Shown in pieces: positions 61,201-64,000 of a stretch of DNA of 64,000 bases (its first letter is position 1; the number at the start of each line of letters is the position of its first letter). This stretch comes from an uncultured Clostridia bacterium. GTDB lineage: Bacteria > Bacillota > Clostridia > Christensenellales > UBA1242. Where the stretch lies: assembly GCA_934757825.1 (NCBI GenBank), contig CAKVLP010000001.1:310001-374000 (forward strand). The letters run 5' to 3'. The notes beneath the pieces are model-generated. The model searched no databases, was not told the DNA's origin, and saw nothing but the letters and a program-made list of their open reading frames with translations. Made by a program: the position numbers and the translations under genes.

Positions 61201-64000
61201 CGACATCGACTTGACGTTTGACCTATTTAAAGAGACCAACAGAATTACTGTAAACTATGGCGTTAAGATTGGCGAAAACTTGACCGACATTTCGGGATAT
61301 ATTAAGACCACATTCAAAAATCTTGACATCAATATTTACTACATTGATAAGACATTCTATCTAGACGTTATCGGACTAAAATTAAAACTAAAATTTGACG
61401 ATATTCCAAGCCTAGTAGATTGGATTAACGAAAACTTTGGCACGGATATCAATGTTGATAAATTGTTTGAAGACTTTAACATTGACGACCTTAGCCTTGA
61501 CTTTATCACAAACGCGCACTTCGGCGACGACACCGTGACCGCAACTCTAATGGACAATATTCGCATAACGGCCGAATACACCGACGTGTTTAATAGGGTT
61601 ACTTTTGAAAATGGCACAACTAAGGCGATTTTGAATTGCACAAGGTTTGACGACTTTACGCTTAATGCGGTTGACACCGCCGACTTCGATAATTACACAG
61701 TTATTACCGATATTGTGGACGCTATCTACAACACCGCAAAACTAAGACAGTTTAACATCGTGGCAAATAGCAAAGTGTTTAGAAACAATGCGGATTATCT
61801 AAATATCGACCTAAATCTAGCGCTTGATATTATTGAGAACACATTGGCTGACGGCACTAAGTCTACTAAGTTAAACGCAGGCGGAAGCGCGCGCGTTAGT
61901 GGCGAGACAAATGTTGCCCTAGATGTAAATTATCAAAACGAAAAACTTTATGTAAATTGGGAAGGCTTAAAACTAAGTATTCACAAAAATAGTATCAAAG
62001 AGATTTTGGGAATTGTGTTGCAAGTATTGAATGTAGACACTTCGGGCATTCCTGCACTTGAAAAAATCAAGAAAGAATTTGACATCGACACCGACAATTT
62101 GGGACAAATCGTTCCTACGTTATCGAATATCAATCCACTAAATTACTTGGAGTATATTAAGGGAATTGATGTGACCGACGGCAAACTTCAAATTGTTATG
62201 AACGGTCAAAAACTTAACGGCGACCCTGACTTCAACCCAGCTATCACATTTGAAATGGCTGGCGGAAAACTAGCAAACGTTGAGATTGAAAAACTTTACA
62301 CTGGCGTTACTGCGGACGAAAATATCACTGTTAGCGTCCAACTAAAAGACTTCAACGGTGTGACCCAAGTATACGACAACGACTACATTGATATTTCAAA
62401 TAGTTCGGATATTATAAGGGCATTTGTTAATACTTCGAACATGAACGACTATCATGTAAATGGTAGCGTTATAATGAACCTAAAACTTGGAAGTCTTGCA
62501 ATTGATGCTGCAAAACTTAGTGTGGATATTAAAGTAAAACTAGATAATGATAAAAAGCCTATAATTGCGGTTGAAATTGGAAACTATCCTTTGATTGGTC
62601 TTGTTAATAATAAAAACACCAACGGTGTTGGAGATACGGGAATAGGTTTGATAAATCAGCGACATCGCACGATTTATATTTATTATCGTGATGGAGAGAT
62701 GTATCTTCAAACATCGGACGAACAGTGGGGATGGGGATTGATGTCTTATAAACAACTTGATCGGGTTACCAAAGTTACACCAAGTTATTTGATGAATAAT
62801 CTTAATTATTATATGCAGTGGTTGTTGGGCTTTACTGATAAAATTCAATCAAAAATCAACGAGGCAATTGAAACAAGTAATAAGAATAAAGAAAAGGCAC
62901 TTTCGGAAGGTTCTTTTGATTATAGCAATATTATCTTAAACTATGTAAAAAATGGTAACACTCATTCATTTGATGTAAACATTGGAAAACTTGCTTACAA
63001 TGACGACCTTGGCACTCTTCATGTTGATCTATCGACAGTTAATAATGCAAACACCGGAAACAAAGATTATTTAGGCACAATCAACTTTAATCTTGATTTA
63101 TTAAACAGCCTAATAATCTTAAAAACAGATAACAATAACAATTTAAAACTAACCGATATTGGTAGTAGTGTGGATATTTCTAACGCGTTAGTTGCTCTAA
63201 GTGATTCAAGATTCCAACTTGACGGGGAATACGAGAAAGAGGGCACTGGGAAATGGAATATGGCAAATCAAGGAGATCGCACGGTTGTGTTGTATGATGG
63301 CGAAACATATGTTGCAACACTTACTGGGGCAATTGGTACTGCCATCAATCTTCCAGCATATTCTAATAGAGTGATTGACGATGGCAAGTCCGAAAAAGTT
63401 TATGTGTTCTTAGGCTGGTTTACAGCGGACGGAACGAAGTATACATCTACGGCATATCCTAGATATGATACGACATTGTACACTAAGTGGAATTTAATAA
63501 GTGAAAGAACATACCATACAATTGAGTTTGTAACTAACGAAAATATTTCAGTAGAAAGTATTACGCGTTTGAATGGTGAACAGATAAATTTACCAGTGCT
63601 TAAAAACATTGAAATGGAGTATGATGATAATACGTCAATTCTAAAAGTGTTTAAGGGTTGGTACTTGGATGAAAACTTTACGGAGTTGTATACCTCGGAT
63701 ACAATGCCAGACAGCGATGTTACTTTGTATGCTAAGTGGGAGACTCTGGAAACAAAGACTTACCATGTAAGTATATTTAGTGCTGGGACAGAGGTGTATA
63801 GCGGAAAAGTTCAGGCAGGTGTAAGTTTTGAATTCCCAGTAAACAATTTCTTTAAGAAAGATACTCTGTATTACTTGGATGCTGACTTTACGACACAAGT
63901 GACAAATTTTGTAATTAACAATGATACAACTTGGTATGCTAAAAACAAATACAATTACACAATCTACTCCAAATATACAACATTAAATGGTGCAGAATAT
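58295..64000 (+). CDS. Giant extracytoplasmic protein with InlB-type B-repeats (continues past window)
   Basis: This open frame of 1,902 codons has no stop before the window edge. AAGGAG precedes the ATG (MKNPALKKKRNWRN). A membrane span or signal peptide lies at about residues 14-37. A very long region follows, built from repeated beta-rich modules of the pattern 'x-V-D-G-K-V-x-x-I' and 'D-N-x-I-Y-V-K-x-D-G-I-K', for example DNKIYLDAGVLKLKSDLP and DNTIYVKLDGIKISGSF. Near residues 1700-1732 and 1786-1815 are Listeria-Bacteroides (InlB B) repeats: FLGWFTADGTKYTSTAYPRY and FKGWYLDENFTELYTSDTMP. It is probably anchored at the surface; no sortase motif is visible because the end is missing. Confidence 0.85.
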   Translation, partial: MKNPALKKKRNWRNILTYIATYIVVTFSVAFVVVSFSNKTYSAGNTELKPNTSSSSALGMMVTRLMEMQDANLVLNVDADRGEDEIGLQADINLVMYPGLEGAEVNVNAGLTYNDIYFDVSLTYKDGMAYVSIGDKNYSMSASSIMSATMSVLSLCGIDIDLSGDLMSSFDMSLLDSLGEIKEEKLDNGAKLTIALNDAIKVVILTDKDYNIKNVNLDRITLSGMNVGANVVFNSTNKGTKVNVPSKEFVDVSESVGLIETLYNTVAGKKIGFNFDAFESQVSVALDLENNSMQAKVNALDNDFALTFKDNKIYLDAGVLKLKSDLPKFDLQQLTGVVGALSDEQADKIKTVLTKAYDAVKNINLKNITKTEYGYAVNFNDTLIKFKVVDGKVNSIEVDDTCIINLFSDVAISVADENFTNVTNLKFLLQPIRSLLNDKQFSANVELSVSDFTLNGILSVDFKDNKLVQFKAEVMGVEVMLTVTKDGVYLKADDIKVMTDFASISNVLDELKSDSDKTDINDTLQRILKKTIEFVKPSASQLDVKYGDYTISVVADAGKFDSIKIASDKLNANVKFADEFTVEQNFEDYEKIDITKEKIESIKNAVTGKVYSFDGTVNIGDTTIGIEAKADLTDLQDIKAEAKIVAYDKTIEVNVQDNTIYVKLDGIKISGSFNEIVELINAVMDRINVVQTYSLEAPSGLEIKDIHLSLVDEEIVVSLSVNDKVISAVLDLSELSLDLRAGEVVASVAVDKASEVNTLSPAETSEYTAQATRLYDLAVSALNTAKAERVHAIATLNIAGEIIEVELGLVHTDTITVKFETTFKGIKVVGYVADNKVYINVFDICFMFNLNNLDKNLNQIAEIFDLDLGATKDIATIIETIKLNNITKFETDKNSFKLTYNDIALKVFTYNELISRVQVNYNDIDVNFSITYPNNYRIVVSNNRVIELDNLAPVGNAFYNTFKSRSISGDIDLTFDLFKETNRITVNYGVKIGENLTDISGYIKTTFKNLDINIYYIDKTFYLDVIGLKLKLKFDDIPSLVDWINENFGTDINVDKLFEDFNIDDLSLDFITNAHFGDDTVTATLMDNIRITAEYTDVFNRVTFENGTTKAILNCTRFDDFTLNAVDTADFDNYTVITDIVDAIYNTAKLRQFNIVANSKVFRNNADYLNIDLNLALDIIENTLADGTKSTKLNAGGSARVSGETNVALDVNYQNEKLYVNWEGLKLSIHKNSIKEILGIVLQVLNVDTSGIPALEKIKKEFDIDTDNLGQIVPTLSNINPLNYLEYIKGIDVTDGKLQIVMNGQKLNGDPDFNPAITFEMAGGKLANVEIEKLYTGVTADENITVSVQLKDFNGVTQVYDNDYIDISNSSDIIRAFVNTSNMNDYHVNGSVIMNLKLGSLAIDAAKLSVDIKVKLDNDKKPIIAVEIGNYPLIGLVNNKNTNGVGDTGIGLINQRHRTIYIYYRDGEMYLQTSDEQWGWGLMSYKQLDRVTKVTPSYLMNNLNYYMQWLLGFTDKIQSKINEAIETSNKNKEKALSEGSFDYSNIILNYVKNGNTHSFDVNIGKLAYNDDLGTLHVDLSTVNNANTGNKDYLGTINFNLDLLNSLIILKTDNNNNLKLTDIGSSVDISNALVALSDSRFQLDGEYEKEGTGKWNMANQGDRTVVLYDGETYVATLTGAIGTAINLPAYSNRVIDDGKSEKVYVFLGWFTADGTKYTSTAYPRYDTTLYTKWNLISERTYHTIEFVTNENISVESITRLNGEQINLPVLKNIEMEYDDNTSILKVFKGWYLDENFTELYTSDTMPDSDVTLYAKWETLETKTYHVSIFSAGTEVYSGKVQAGVSFEFPVNNFFKKDTLYYLDADFTTQVTNFVINNDTTWYAKNKYNYTIYSKYTTLNGAEY

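Noticed and set aside
1..64000. CRISPR array, prophage or intact insertion sequence
   Set aside because: No regularly spaced repeats, phage structural genes or transposase with intact catalytic residues are visible.

Overview
The window is a chromosomal origin region from a low-GC Gram-positive type bacterium (Bacillota, Clostridia-like, probably uncultured). The evidence is a dnaA/dnaN/rpmH/rnpA/yidD/yidC/jag/mnmE/mnmG/rsmG/parA/parB block, three perfect Bacillota-type parS sites, sigma-A promoters of the TTGACA-17-TATAAT kind, strong purine-rich ribosome binding sites, a YyaC-type sporulation-associated protein, and many short U-tailed terminators. Species or genus cannot be named from the sequence alone.

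Layout. From 1 to about 34.4 kb most genes point left: a P-type ATPase cut by the window edge, a RsmC/YbxB-like methyltransferase, cysS, a SipW-type signal peptidase with a giant FN3/GLUG-type lipoprotein (about 3,156 aa), gmk, two small membrane proteins, tRNA-Arg, a plsC-like acyltransferase coupled to a glycolipid glycosyltransferase, a fabG-like reductase coupled to a U32 peptidase-like protein, efp, a transglutaminase-like unknown, and gyrA/gyrB. Rightward exceptions are tRNA-Glu, a NahK-like sugar kinase, pyruvate kinase, a DUF1538 membrane protein followed by two PII-like proteins, and a YnbB-like PLP enzyme. From 34.9 to 48.5 kb everything points right: recF, dnaA, oriC, dnaN and the rpmH-to-parB block. 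This polarity switch and the DnaA boxes between dnaA and dnaN place oriC near 37.5-37.8 kb. The gene order is unusual: recF lies before dnaA and divergent from gyrBA, and the rpmH-to-parB block follows dnaN on the same strand instead of being divergent from dnaA.

From 48.6 kb the content becomes mixed: a YkgJ cysteine-cluster protein with a DUF3800 protein, a CvpA-like membrane protein, YyaC, ftsH and a putative lipoprotein. Next is a lineage-specific stretch (55-64 kb). It holds a degenerate DUF885-like protein, short imperfect palindromic repeats, and a rightward operon. That operon encodes a REP-associated-transposase-like protein that has lost its catalytic motifs, a membrane-anchored extracytoplasmic protein, and a second giant surface protein with InlB-type B-repeats that runs off the window.

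How the genes work together: the central block covers replication initiation (dnaA, dnaN, recF, gyrAB, oriC), segregation (parA, parB, parS), tRNA modification (mnmE, mnmG), ribosome maturation (rpmH, rsmG, rnpA) and membrane insertion (yidC, yidD, jag). The most novel material is the exapted RAYT-like operon with its giant surface protein, the degenerate DUF885 gene beside REP-like repeats, the DUF1538 plus double-PII module, and the giant lipoprotein locus.
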